DNA of 33,624 bases from Lachnospiraceae bacterium (GTDB lineage: Bacteria > Bacillota > Clostridia > Lachnospirales > Lachnospiraceae), in NCBI GenBank assembly GCA_900769115.1, contig CAAGFJ010000085.1:1-33624 (forward strand), read 5' to 3'. The position numbers and the translations under genes were made by a program. Every line of letters begins with the position of its first letter. The stretch's first letter is position 1. A model generated the notes under the pieces. That model ran no database searches and was not told the DNA's origin. It saw nothing but the letters and a program-made list of their open reading frames with translations. Below are positions 1 to 8,086 of this stretch, piece after piece.

Positions 1-183
1 GCGCGAAACACAATAACGTAAATATCGGTTGCAAGGATATAACATTTATCATAAGCAGGTACTTCAGAACCGCCGGTACTCGGCGAGGTGTTTTCGAGCC
101 TAGTACCGCTGCGAGTGATGAGTAGCGACTACGTTGATATGTTATATCCCAAACAACCGATTCATAACCTAGATGTTTCGCGC
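1..183. repeat. Large imperfect palindromic element with 10-bp terminal inverted repeats
   Basis: The termini GCGCGAAACA (1-10) and TGTTTCGCGC (174-183) are exact reverse complements. Nested inside are ATCGGTTG (24-31) with CAACCGAT (154-161), GGATATAACAT (35-45) with ATGTTATATCC (139-149), and a central hairpin CGGTACT (74-80) with AGTACCG (102-108), whose inner arms GGC/GCC and CGA/TCG also pair. The whole stretch can fold into one long interrupted hairpin. It encodes no plausible protein and is GC-richer than the AT-rich DNA that follows. It resembles a MITE-like or structured intergenic repeat; which one cannot be decided from a single copy. The window begins exactly at the terminal repeat. 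Confidence 0.75.
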
Positions 184-211
184 GTCCGTCCTCACTTACG
201 CTGTGCAAGGG
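182..211 (-). repeat. Left copy of short repeat motif shared with the right end (inverted)
   Basis: Read on the minus strand this is CCCTTGCACAGCGTAAGTGA followed by GGACGGACGC. The first 20 bases are identical to 33478-33497 on the plus strand, and the last seven (CGGACGC) match 33498-33504; the copies differ by a 3-base GGA gain or loss. In both copies the motif directly abuts a large palindrome. From about 212 to 260 I see only AT-rich sequence without a recognisable feature. Confidence 0.7.
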
Positions 212-260
212 TAAAAATGTGAAGAAAATGTGAAATGAGAAAAAATATTATCTTCAAGGG

Positions 261-289
261 TTGACCACTGGTCATTTTTGTAGTATATT
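261..289 (+). promoter_or_regulatory. Promoter of the MMPL-tetR operon
   Basis: A -35 box TTGACC (261-266) and a -10 box TATATT (284-289) are separated by 17 bases. The expected start of transcription is near 296, giving a leader of about 40 bases before the ATG at 338. The -35 box is embedded in a perfect TGACCA-C-TGGTCA palindrome, so a bound repressor would block RNA polymerase. Confidence 0.7.
262..274. promoter_or_regulatory. Operator-like palindrome O1 (putative TetR site)
   Basis: TGACCA-C-TGGTCA is a perfect 6-1-6 inverted repeat overlapping the -35 box. Its right half continues as TGGTCATTTTTG, which recurs identically at 311-322 inside the second palindrome. Assignment to the TetR protein encoded third in the operon is inference from position. 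Confidence 0.65.
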
Positions 290-298
290 CTCTTTTAG

Positions 299-321
299 AA
301 AAATGAACAATGGTCATTTTT
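299..321. promoter_or_regulatory. Operator-like palindrome O2 (putative TetR site)
   Basis: AAAAATGAACA and TGGTCATTTTT flank a single central A, an 11-1-11 inverted repeat with one mismatch. It lies at or just after the predicted transcription start and ends immediately before the Shine-Dalgarno sequence. It shares the TGGTCA half-site with O1; the two centres are 42 bases apart, close to four helical turns, so cooperative binding on one face of the DNA is possible. Confidence 0.65.
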
Positions 322-337
322 GAAAGGAGAGATAAAG

Positions 338-2434
338 ATGATAGCAGTAGGTAAGTGGATTACAAAGCACAAAGCACTTATCATAATACTTAGTCTTTTG
401 TTGATTATTCCATCTGTTATTGGAATGGCAAAGACAAGAACCAATTATGATTTGCTAAGTTACTTGCCGGATTCATTAGAGACCGTGTCTGGGCAGGATA
501 TTATGGTGGATGAGTTTGGAATGGGTGCATTCTCCATGGTAATTGTAGAAGACATGGAGATGAAAGATGTAGCGGCTTTGGAAGATGAGATTAAGAAAGT
601 GGATCATGTAAGTGATGTCATTTGGTATGACAGTCTGATGGATATTACAGTTCCGAAGGAGATGCTTCCAAAGGATATTCAGGAGGCGTTATTTAACGGA
701 GATGCCACAATGTTGATTGTATTGTTTGATGATACAACATCGGCAGATAACTCCATGCAGGCAGTTACGGAGCTTCGTAAGATTGTTAATGAGAAGTGCT
801 TCATTTCAGGTATGACCGCATTGGTTACGGATATTAAGAATTTGGCACTTTCTGAGATTCCAATCTATGTTGTGATTGCAGCAGTATTTACATTGATCGT
901 CTTAATGATCACAATGGATTCATTTTTGACACCATTTATATTCCTTGGTGGTATTGGTCTTGCGGTATTGTATAATTTGGGAAGCAATTACTTCTTAGGT
1001 GAGACGAGTTACATTACAACCGCATTGACAGCAGTATTACAGTTAGGTGTTACAATGGATTATTCCATTTTTCTTTTGGAAAGTTACCGTGCCAACAAAT
1101 TACGGTTTCCGGATGATAAGGAACGTGCGATGGCACATGCGATATCCAATACATTTGTTTCTGTATGCGGTAGTTCCCTGACAACGGTTGCCGGATTCGC
1201 AGCACTTTGTGCCATGACCTTTGCATTAGGCCGGGATCTGGGTATTGTAATGTCAAAGGGTGTTGTAATCGGTGTTATTGTATGTGTAACCTTGTTGCCA
1301 TGTTTGATTCTTGTATTTGATAAATGGATTGAGAGATGGTCTCATAAGGAATTGTTGCCGAATTTCCATAAGACATCCGATGTGATCATCAAAGGAAAAT
1401 GGATCGCATTATTGATCTTCATTATCGGTATTGTTCCGGCAGCATACGGTAATAATCATGTTTCTATATATTATAACTTAGACAAAGGTTTACCGGAAAC
1501 GATTCCATCTACGGTTGCGAATAAGAAGTTGGAAGATGAATTCAATATGAATGTTATGCACATTGTAATGCTTCCGTCCAACTTAGATTCCAAAGTAAAG
1601 ACACAGGCAATTAAAGATATGGAAGATGTAGACGGCGTGAAATGGGTTATCGGAATGAATTCTGTATTAGGTGCCAGTGTTCCGGAATCCATGGTTCCGA
1701 AAGATATGAAAGAGATGCTTTCCAGTGATAACTACGAATTAATGTTTGTATGTTCTAATTATAAGACAGCATCCGATGAGGTAAACAAGCAGATTGATGA
1801 ACTTAATAAGATTGTAAAGGGTGTTGACAAGAGTGCAATGGTTATTGGTGAAGCACCGCTTACAAAAGATTTGATGGATGTAACCAATGTGGATCTGAAG
1901 AATGTTAATTACTTATCCATTATCGCAATCTTTATTATCATTATGATCACATTTAAGTCTATTTCCCTTCCGGTAATCCTGGTTGCGGTTATTGAGTTTG
2001 CGATATTCCTGAATATGTCATTCCCGTATTATTCACATACTTCGCTGGTATTCGTGGCAAGTATCGTAATCGGAAGTATTCAGCTTGGTGCGACAGTTGA
2101 CTATGCGATACTGATGACAAGCCGGTATCATAAGGAACGTTTGAATGGAAAGGACAAGAAAGAAGCAATATCCATTGCTCACAAAGCGTCCATTAAGTCA
2201 ATTATCATTAGTGGTTCCTGCTTTTTTGCAGCAACATTTGGAATTACCTTATATTCAAGTATTGATATGATCGGTTCCATCTGTACATTGCTTGCAAGAG
2301 GTGCCGTAATCAGTGTATTAGTTGTAATTTGTATCTTACCTGCAATGTTGTGGGTATTTGATCCAATTATTTGTAAAACGACATGGCAGTTACGACATGT
2401 TCCGATTGGCAAACATGCAAAAGAGAATCAGTAG
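338..2434 (+). CDS. MMPL/RND-family transporter
   Basis: A 698-residue membrane protein of the MMPL branch of the RND superfamily, probably exporting a lipid or other hydrophobic envelope molecule with proton-motive force. It has two homologous halves: an N-terminal membrane helix (about 11-30), an extracellular loop domain, then a helix bundle, and the same again. Each half carries an Asp-Tyr pair in a central helix (D241-Y242 and D588-Y589), the arrangement that forms the proton relay in MmpL3. I chose the ATG at 338 because AAAGGAGA (323-330) lies 7 bases upstream; an upstream in-frame TTG at 320 lies inside the operator and is unlikely. The gene opens a three-gene operon with a secreted heptad-repeat protein and a TetR regulator. 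The substrate is not known. Confidence 0.9.
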   Translation: MIAVGKWITKHKALIIILSLLLIIPSVIGMAKTRTNYDLLSYLPDSLETVSGQDIMVDEFGMGAFSMVIVEDMEMKDVAALEDEIKKVDHVSDVIWYDSLMDITVPKEMLPKDIQEALFNGDATMLIVLFDDTTSADNSMQAVTELRKIVNEKCFISGMTALVTDIKNLALSEIPIYVVIAAVFTLIVLMITMDSFLTPFIFLGGIGLAVLYNLGSNYFLGETSYITTALTAVLQLGVTMDYSIFLLESYRANKLRFPDDKERAMAHAISNTFVSVCGSSLTTVAGFAALCAMTFALGRDLGIVMSKGVVIGVIVCVTLLPCLILVFDKWIERWSHKELLPNFHKTSDVIIKGKWIALLIFIIGIVPAAYGNNHVSIYYNLDKGLPETIPSTVANKKLEDEFNMNVMHIVMLPSNLDSKVKTQAIKDMEDVDGVKWVIGMNSVLGASVPESMVPKDMKEMLSSDNYELMFVCSNYKTASDEVNKQIDELNKIVKGVDKSAMVIGEAPLTKDLMDVTNVDLKNVNYLSIIAIFIIIMITFKSISLPVILVAVIEFAIFLNMSFPYYSHTSLVFVASIVIGSIQLGATVDYAILMTSRYHKERLNGKDKKEAISIAHKASIKSIIISGSCFFAATFGITLYSSIDMIGSICTLLARGAVISVLVVICILPAMLWVFDPIICKTTWQLRHVPIGKHAKENQ

Positions 2435-2469
2435 AAAATGATAGATAAGAATTAAAAGGAGGAATTGTT

Positions 2470-4566
2470 ATGAGATATTTAAAAAAGACTTGTGCAATTA
2501 CAATGAGTGCTGCTATGGTGCTTGGTCTTGCGGCAACAGCAGGTAATGTTTCTTATGCAGCTAGCAATGTAGAAAAAGAAGAGACGGTATATGTGAATCA
2601 GGATGCAACCGGTAGTGTAGAAGAGGTGACGGTATCCAACTGGTTAAAGAATGTAACGGGAACCGGTGATGTGGAAGATGTGTCAAACCTAAACGATATT
2701 AAGAACGTAAAGGGTGATGAGACATTCAAGCAAGGCAGTGATGGCAAGCTTACCTGGAAAGCAGATAATGAGGATATCTATTATCAGGGTACTACTGATG
2801 AGAAACCACCGGTTGGTGTTAAGATCAGTTATCAGTTAGATGGTAAGGATGTCAAGGCAGAGGATCTTGCAGGCAAGAGCGGTGAACTTACCATGACAAT
2901 TCAATATGAGAATAATTCTACCTTTGAGGATACGGTAGATGGAAAGAAAGTTGAGATGAATACACCATTTCTGATGGCCTCAGCAGTTATCCTTCCGGTA
3001 GATACTTTCTCAGAGGTGACAATAAGTCAGGGTAAGTTAGTATCCGAGGGAAGTAATCAGATTCTGGTTGCTTACGGTATGCCGGGATTGGCAGACAGCT
3101 TGAATCTTTCAGATGACATGAAAGAAGAGATGAACGAGAAGTTAGGAGACACGGTAACGATCAAAGCCACGGTCAAAGATTTTGAGATGGGTTCGATCTA
3201 TACAGTAGCAAGTTCAAGTGAATTTTCTGACATCGACTTAGAGGATGACAGTGATATGAATGATCTTGAGGATGCAGTCAATGATCTTGCAGATGCAACC
3301 GATGAGTTGATCTCAGGTTCTTCTGATCTTTCCGATGGACTTACGACATTAAAGGATAATTTCAAGACTTATGCAAGTGGTGTGAATACCGTAAGTAAAG
3401 GTGCTTCTGATCTTTCCGATGGTGCAAGTAAGTTATCAAAGGGTGTTACACAGTACACGAATGGTGTTACTACTTTAACGAATGGAACCAATCAGTATGT
3501 AACCGGAGCGAATCAGTTGACCACAGGTGTCAGCCAGTATGTAGCAGGTGAGAAACAGATTGATGCCGGAGTTACAACATTGTATAATGGAATACAACAG
3601 CAGGATCTGGCAGGCAACTATGAGAAGTTTGATAGTGGTTTGTCTCAGTATGTGAGTGCGGTGAATGCGTTACCATCTCAGTTGGGAAGTATTATATCAT
3701 CACAGGTTGGAACCATAACGGATAGTTATAATAAAACAATAGCAAATGTCTCTACAGATACAGCAGTTGCAGCAGCAAAAAAGGCAGCTAACATTGATGC
3801 AACAGTGGATGCCAATGTGTCTGCTATGGCAAGTCAGCTTGGCTGGGATGATGCGACACAGAACGCTGTAAAACAGGCAATGAAGCAGGCAATGGAAACG
3901 GCTATTGCAGGAGGTGCCCAAGCTCAAAAGGCAGTTGATGAGAAATATGTAGCCGGAGTCGGCGAGGAAGTTAAGAAAAATGCAGCCAGTATGGCAGATC
4001 TTAGCAATAATAAAGACATTGCAACATTGATTGCAAGTGGTAATACATTGGTTACGTCTTCCGGACAGATCAAAACAGGTATCACAACAGTAACAAGTGG
4101 TATCAAGTCTCTATATGATGGTGTGAAGCAGTTAAGTAATGCCAATGACACGTTGTTAAATGGTGCATCTACTTTATCGAAGAGTGGAATCTCATTGACA
4201 GAAGGAATCAAGTCTTTAACAAGTAATTCAAAGACGCTTTCTTCTTCTGCAGCACAGCTTTCCCAGGGCGCATCTAAGCTTTCGAAAGGTGCAAGTAAGT
4301 TAGATGGTGCAACCAAAGAGGTTGGCGATGGTGTGAATAAGTTACAGGATGGTTCTGTTACCTTATTGGATGGTATGAACCAGTTCAAGGATGAAGGAAC
4401 CGGTAAGTTACAGAGTGAGTATAACAGCAAGATCAAGACGGTTATGGATCGTTTCAAAGCAATTACAAAGGATGCAGATGAGTATAAGACATTCTCTGGT
4501 ATCTCAGATGACATGGACGGTACTGTGAAGTTTATCTTCCAGACAGAGGAGATCAAGAACAAATAA
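2470..4566 (+). CDS. Secreted heptad-repeat (X-X-X-Leu-X-X-Gly) protein, MMPL partner
   Basis: A 698-residue exported protein. The N-terminus is a classic signal peptide (basic start, hydrophobic stretch to about residue 25, then Ala-rich cleavage region ending SYAAS). Residues about 270-390 and 520-650 are dense heptads in which Leu and Gly recur (for example LSDGLTTL, LSKGVTQY, LSQGASKL), the repeat seen in YhgE/Pip-like and MMPL-associated proteins, probably forming a long coiled rod. No C-terminal membrane helix or sorting motif is visible, unlike YhgE proteins. It starts 35 bases after the MMPL stop, preceded by AAAAGGAGG (2455-2463). Context suggests a wall-space partner of the transporter; the role is inferred and no enzyme motif is present. 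Confidence 0.8.
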   Translation: MRYLKKTCAITMSAAMVLGLAATAGNVSYAASNVEKEETVYVNQDATGSVEEVTVSNWLKNVTGTGDVEDVSNLNDIKNVKGDETFKQGSDGKLTWKADNEDIYYQGTTDEKPPVGVKISYQLDGKDVKAEDLAGKSGELTMTIQYENNSTFEDTVDGKKVEMNTPFLMASAVILPVDTFSEVTISQGKLVSEGSNQILVAYGMPGLADSLNLSDDMKEEMNEKLGDTVTIKATVKDFEMGSIYTVASSSEFSDIDLEDDSDMNDLEDAVNDLADATDELISGSSDLSDGLTTLKDNFKTYASGVNTVSKGASDLSDGASKLSKGVTQYTNGVTTLTNGTNQYVTGANQLTTGVSQYVAGEKQIDAGVTTLYNGIQQQDLAGNYEKFDSGLSQYVSAVNALPSQLGSIISSQVGTITDSYNKTIANVSTDTAVAAAKKAANIDATVDANVSAMASQLGWDDATQNAVKQAMKQAMETAIAGGAQAQKAVDEKYVAGVGEEVKKNAASMADLSNNKDIATLIASGNTLVTSSGQIKTGITTVTSGIKSLYDGVKQLSNANDTLLNGASTLSKSGISLTEGIKSLTSNSKTLSSSAAQLSQGASKLSKGASKLDGATKEVGDGVNKLQDGSVTLLDGMNQFKDEGTGKLQSEYNSKIKTVMDRFKAITKDADEYKTFSGISDDMDGTVKFIFQTEEIKNK

Positions 4567-4603
4567 TAAATGAGGATATGTTTGCAGGAAACAGGAGGTT
4601 TGT

Positions 4604-5212
4604 ATGGGAAAAGTTGAGGATAATAAAAAGAGAAAAAAGAATGCAATCGTAGATTCTGCATTTTCGCTGTTTATCCAAAATGGAATCAATGAAACCTCCA
4701 TTGCAGACATTATGAAAAAAGCAGAGTTGGCAAAGGGTACATTTTATCTGTATTTCAAGGATAAATATGATGTGCGGGATTATCTGATCCGCAAGAAGGC
4801 AGCACAGATCTTTGACCGGGCAAGAGTGGCATTGGTGGAAAGTGGTGTGAAGGATTTTGAGGAGCAGATCATCTTCATGGTCGATCATATATTGAATCAA
4901 TTGGATGACAATAAAACATTGTTGAAATTTATTTCCAAGAATTTAAGCTGGGGTATTTTTACACATGCTTTAGAAAGTATGCCGATGGAGTCGGGCGAGA
5001 CGGCGGTGCTATTTGTCAGACAGTTGTTTGAAGATTCAAAGTATACATTCCGTAATCCGGAAATGTTGATGTTTATGATCGTAGAATTGGTTAATTCCAC
5101 GGCGCATAATGTGATCTTGTATAAACAGCCGGTGGAATTGCCGGAGTTGAAAAAGGAATTGTACCCGATGATACGGCAGTTGATTCATAATTTTGAGGTG
5201 ACAGCCGAATAG
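4604..5212 (+). CDS. TetR/AcrR-family transcriptional regulator
   Basis: A 202-residue regulator. Residues about 10-58 form the TetR helix-turn-helix (AFSLFIQNG, TSIADIMKKAELAKGTFYLYF), the most conserved part of the family; the rest is the variable ligand-binding and dimerisation domain. It is the third gene of the MMPL operon, 37 bases after the heptad-repeat gene, with AGGAGG (4592-4597) as ribosome binding site. Two palindromes at the operon promoter are the obvious candidate operators, which would make the operon autorepressed and induced by the exporter's substrate or a related hydrophobic compound. The inducer cannot be read from the sequence. Confidence 0.9.
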   Translation: MGKVEDNKKRKKNAIVDSAFSLFIQNGINETSIADIMKKAELAKGTFYLYFKDKYDVRDYLIRKKAAQIFDRARVALVESGVKDFEEQIIFMVDHILNQLDDNKTLLKFISKNLSWGIFTHALESMPMESGETAVLFVRQLFEDSKYTFRNPEMLMFMIVELVNSTAHNVILYKQPVELPELKKELYPMIRQLIHNFEVTAE

Positions 5213-5236
5213 CTGATTTGCAATCAGATGAATATT

Positions 5237-5281
5237 AGAAGCAGAAATTATAATTTGTGTTATAGTTCCTGCTTCTTTTTG
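5237..5281 (+). terminator. Rho-independent terminator after tetR
   Basis: GAAGCAG (5238-5244) pairs with CTGCTTC (5269-5275), with further inner pairing ATAA/TTAT, followed by TTTTTG. It closes the MMPL-heptad-TetR operon and separates it from marR. Confidence 0.8.
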
Positions 5282-5284
5282 TTT

Positions 5285-5301
5285 TCATGAAATGTTCATG
5301 A
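5285..5301. promoter_or_regulatory. Palindrome upstream of marR (possible MarR operator)
   Basis: TCATGA-AATGT-TCATGA is a 6-5-6 inverted repeat, each half itself a palindrome, located 27 bases before the marR start. MarR proteins often autoregulate through palindromes at this position. I do not see a convincing -35/-10 pair here, so the site is tentative. Confidence 0.4.
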
Positions 5302-5327
5302 TTTTTGTGATACAAAAAGGTTGACAT

Positions 5328-5876
5328 ATGAGAAGAAAGATATATAATAAATACTTGCCTAAGGAAACTATTGAGAACCTTAGAAAAATGGGAGAATCGG
5401 AAAGGAATGTAGATAGACACATGGATCAAGTAATTTCAGAATTGTTTCATTTATTGCATCGGGTACACCAATGCAGATTGCGGTTCCAGAAACAGGGCAA
5501 TATGGCGAATGTGGAATATTATATGTTGATGGGAATTGCGGTAATGACAGAAAAGCATCCAGAGGGAATTACCATGCGGAGAATCGCTGATGTTAGTCAT
5601 ATGACGATGTCAGCGGTATCAAAGAAGATCAGTATTTTAGAAAAGAAAGGATTGGTCACAAGGAGAAACTCAGAAATGGATCGCAGAAATGTGTATATTA
5701 CTTTAACAGAACAGGGAAAAATGATATGTAAACAAGAAAAGGAACGCAAGCATGCGTGGCTGGAGAAAGTTGTTGAGCGTATGGGAGAAGAAGATATGCT
5801 TCAAATGATTACACTTTCAAATCGAATGTTTGATATCATGGAAGAATTGGAATCCCGGGAGACGGAACAGGAATGA
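5328..5876 (+). CDS. MarR-family transcriptional regulator
   Basis: A 182-residue winged-helix regulator. Residues about 65-135 hold the MarR DNA-binding core: helix-turn-helix (GITMRRIADVSHMTMSAVSKKISILEKK without interruption in the protein) and the wing with the RR..MDRRNVYITLTEQGK signature. The N-terminus is about 40 residues longer than many MarR proteins. The ATG at 5328 follows AAAAAGG (5314-5320) at 7 bases. It is followed after 18 bases by a heterodimeric ABC exporter, the classic layout in which a MarR repressor controls a multidrug or toxic-compound exporter. Regulation of the downstream pair is inference from position. Confidence 0.88.
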   Translation: MRRKIYNKYLPKETIENLRKMGESERNVDRHMDQVISELFHLLHRVHQCRLRFQKQGNMANVEYYMLMGIAVMTEKHPEGITMRRIADVSHMTMSAVSKKISILEKKGLVTRRNSEMDRRNVYITLTEQGKMICKQEKERKHAWLEKVVERMGEEDMLQMITLSNRMFDIMEELESRETEQE

Positions 5877-5894
5877 CAGAAAGGAGATAAGTAC

Positions 5895-8084
5895 GTGTTT
5901 AAAGTTTTAAAATTTGCAAAAAAGTTATGGTATGTCATGATATTTATATTGTTAATGCTTGTGGTACAAGTATTTTGCGAATTGACATTACCGGATTATA
6001 CATCTGATATTGTGGATGTTGGTATTCAGAATAAGGGTGTGGAATATCCGATTCCGGAAGAGATGTCAGAGGAGACGTATCATAATCTGGGTATGTTCCT
6101 GACGGATGATCAGAAGAATACAGTAGATCAGTATTATAAGCATGAGAAAGAAGAATATGTGGCTGATCTTAATTCATTAAAAGAAGATGAACGAACCGAC
6201 TTAGAAGATTCTATGCTGGATGCAGAAATGGTCGTGTATTTGTTTACGGCGGACAGTGATGAGGCAAAACAAATGCAGGGGCAGATGCTGAAGGCGATGG
6301 GAATGGATGCAAAAAATGCTGATGTTATGAGTATTCTAGAAGCAATGCCAGAAGAACAACGCCGTTCCATGACAGAAGGAATCAAAGACAAGTTAAAAGA
6401 CTATCCGGATTATATGGCAGAAGCAATGGGAGTACAGTTTGCAACTGCGGAATATGAGAAACTTGGCATTGATATGGACACATATCAGATGGATTATCTG
6501 AAACAGATGGGTGTTCGTATGCTGGGAATTGCGGTTTTAGCGATGATAGTCAGTATTATTGTCGGTTTCCTGTCTGCCAAACTGGCAGCTTATACCGCAC
6601 AGGATGTCCGGGGAAAAGTATTCTCTAAGGTAATGGGATTTTCAAATGCGGAGATGAATCAGTTTTCGACATCTTCATTGATCACGCGTTGTACGAATGA
6701 TGTACAGCAGATTCAGATGGTGTTGACCATTTTGTTCCGAATGGTAGCATTTGCACCGATTATGGGAATTGGTGCAGTTGTGAAAGTGTTACATTCTACA
6801 ACTTCTATGGCATGGGTGATCGTAGTAGCAGTTGCCGCTGTTATGTTATTGATCCTTGTCTTGATGGTCATTGCTATGCCGAAGTTTAAGATTATGCAGA
6901 AATTAGTCGATCGTTTGAATCTGGTATCGCGTGAGATATTAACAGGTCTTTCCGTTATCCGTGCATTCGGAAGAGAAGAATACGAAGAAAAACGATTTGA
7001 GGATGCAAGCCGCGACTTGATGAAGACACAGATGTTTACATCTGGAACTATGGCACTGATGATGCCGACTATGATGTTTATTATGAATGGTGTCAGTGTA
7101 TTGATCGTCTGGGTTGGCGCAGGCAAGATTGATGCAGGAGATATTCAGGTAGGTGAGATGATCGCGTTCTTAACTTATGCAATGTATATTATTATGAGCT
7201 TCCTTATGATCTCTATGGTATCGATCATGCTGCCAAGAGCAACGGTTGCGGCAGACCGAATCGATGAGGTATTACAGTCTGAGACATTGATATTGGATAA
7301 AGAGGATGCGAAAGAGGCTCCGCAGGGCAAAGGAGAGATTGTGTTTGATCATGTGTCCTTTGGCTATCCGAATGCAAAGGAATATGCGTTAAATGATATC
7401 GACTTTACGGCAAAAGCAGGGCAGACAACAGCGATTATCGGAAGTACCGGCTGTGGTAAGTCTACTTTGGTGAATTTGATCCCGCGATTGTTTGATGTAT
7501 CTGAGGGTAAGATCACAGTGGACGGTGTAGATATCCGGGATATGAAGATGAAAGAGCTTCGTAAGGAGATTGGATTTGTACCGCAAAAGGGTGTATTGTT
7601 TTCCGGAACGATTGCATCGAATATCCGTTTTGGAAACGAAAGTGCAACGGATGCTGAAGTAGAACAGGCAGCTGAGATTGCGCAGGCTGCCGAGTTCATT
7701 GAAGAAAAGGAAAAACGATATGAGTCGGATGTGGCACAAGGTGGTAATAACGTATCCGGTGGACAGAAACAGCGGATTGCCATTGCAAGAGCCATTGCCA
7801 AACATCCAAAGATCTATATATTTGATGATAGTTTTTCTGCTCTGGACTACAAGACAGATGCAGCACTTCGCCGTGCATTGAATACGAAGATGAAGGATGC
7901 AACGGTGATTATTGTGGCACAGCGAATTAGTACGATCATGCATGCAGATCAGATTCTGGTGCTGGAAGAAGGACGCATTGTGGGACGTGGAACACATGAG
8001 GAATTACTGGCAGAGAATGAGGTATATCGACAGATTGCACAGTCGCAGTTGACACAGAAAGATTTAGAAGGAAAGGGGTACTGA
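5895..8084 (+). CDS. ABC exporter subunit (degenerate catalytic site) with large extracellular insert
   Basis: A 729-residue half-transporter: six-helix exporter domain followed by an ATPase domain. The ATPase has Walker A GSTGCGKST (516-524), signature VSGGQKQR, and Walker B ending F-D-D, with D645 where the catalytic Glu normally sits. That substitution marks the degenerate-site subunit of heterodimeric exporters such as TM287/288 and BmrCD. Between helix 1 (about 12-32) and helix 2 (from about 205) there is an acidic, Met- and Glu-rich insert of roughly 155 residues, which explains the length against the usual 580. The start is GTG, supported by AAGGAG (5881-5886) 8 bases upstream. The partner gene begins 2 bases after its stop. 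Substrate unknown. Confidence 0.92.
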   Translation: MFKVLKFAKKLWYVMIFILLMLVVQVFCELTLPDYTSDIVDVGIQNKGVEYPIPEEMSEETYHNLGMFLTDDQKNTVDQYYKHEKEEYVADLNSLKEDERTDLEDSMLDAEMVVYLFTADSDEAKQMQGQMLKAMGMDAKNADVMSILEAMPEEQRRSMTEGIKDKLKDYPDYMAEAMGVQFATAEYEKLGIDMDTYQMDYLKQMGVRMLGIAVLAMIVSIIVGFLSAKLAAYTAQDVRGKVFSKVMGFSNAEMNQFSTSSLITRCTNDVQQIQMVLTILFRMVAFAPIMGIGAVVKVLHSTTSMAWVIVVAVAAVMLLILVLMVIAMPKFKIMQKLVDRLNLVSREILTGLSVIRAFGREEYEEKRFEDASRDLMKTQMFTSGTMALMMPTMMFIMNGVSVLIVWVGAGKIDAGDIQVGEMIAFLTYAMYIIMSFLMISMVSIMLPRATVAADRIDEVLQSETLILDKEDAKEAPQGKGEIVFDHVSFGYPNAKEYALNDIDFTAKAGQTTAIIGSTGCGKSTLVNLIPRLFDVSEGKITVDGVDIRDMKMKELRKEIGFVPQKGVLFSGTIASNIRFGNESATDAEVEQAAEIAQAAEFIEEKEKRYESDVAQGGNNVSGGQKQRIAIARAIAKHPKIYIFDDSFSALDYKTDAALRRALNTKMKDATVIIVAQRISTIMHADQILVLEEGRIVGRGTHEELLAENEVYRQIAQSQLTQKDLEGKGY

Positions 8085-8086
8085 TT

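Noticed and set aside
320..337. TTG at 320 as start of the MMPL gene
   Set aside because: It lies in the operator and upstream of the AAAGGAGA ribosome binding site that serves the ATG at 338.
3300..4360. Internal DNA repeats in the heptad-repeat gene taken as a CRISPR or satellite
   Set aside because: The repetition is at the protein heptad level with variable codons, not regular DNA repeats with spacers.
3924..4661. 245-residue minus-strand open frame
   Set aside because: It is antisense to the heptad-repeat gene, has no ribosome binding site or recognisable domain, and mirrors the repeats of the real gene.
7389..7997. 202-residue minus-strand open frame
   Set aside because: It is antisense to the ATPase domain of the ABC subunit; Cys/His-rich low-likelihood protein typical of shadow frames.
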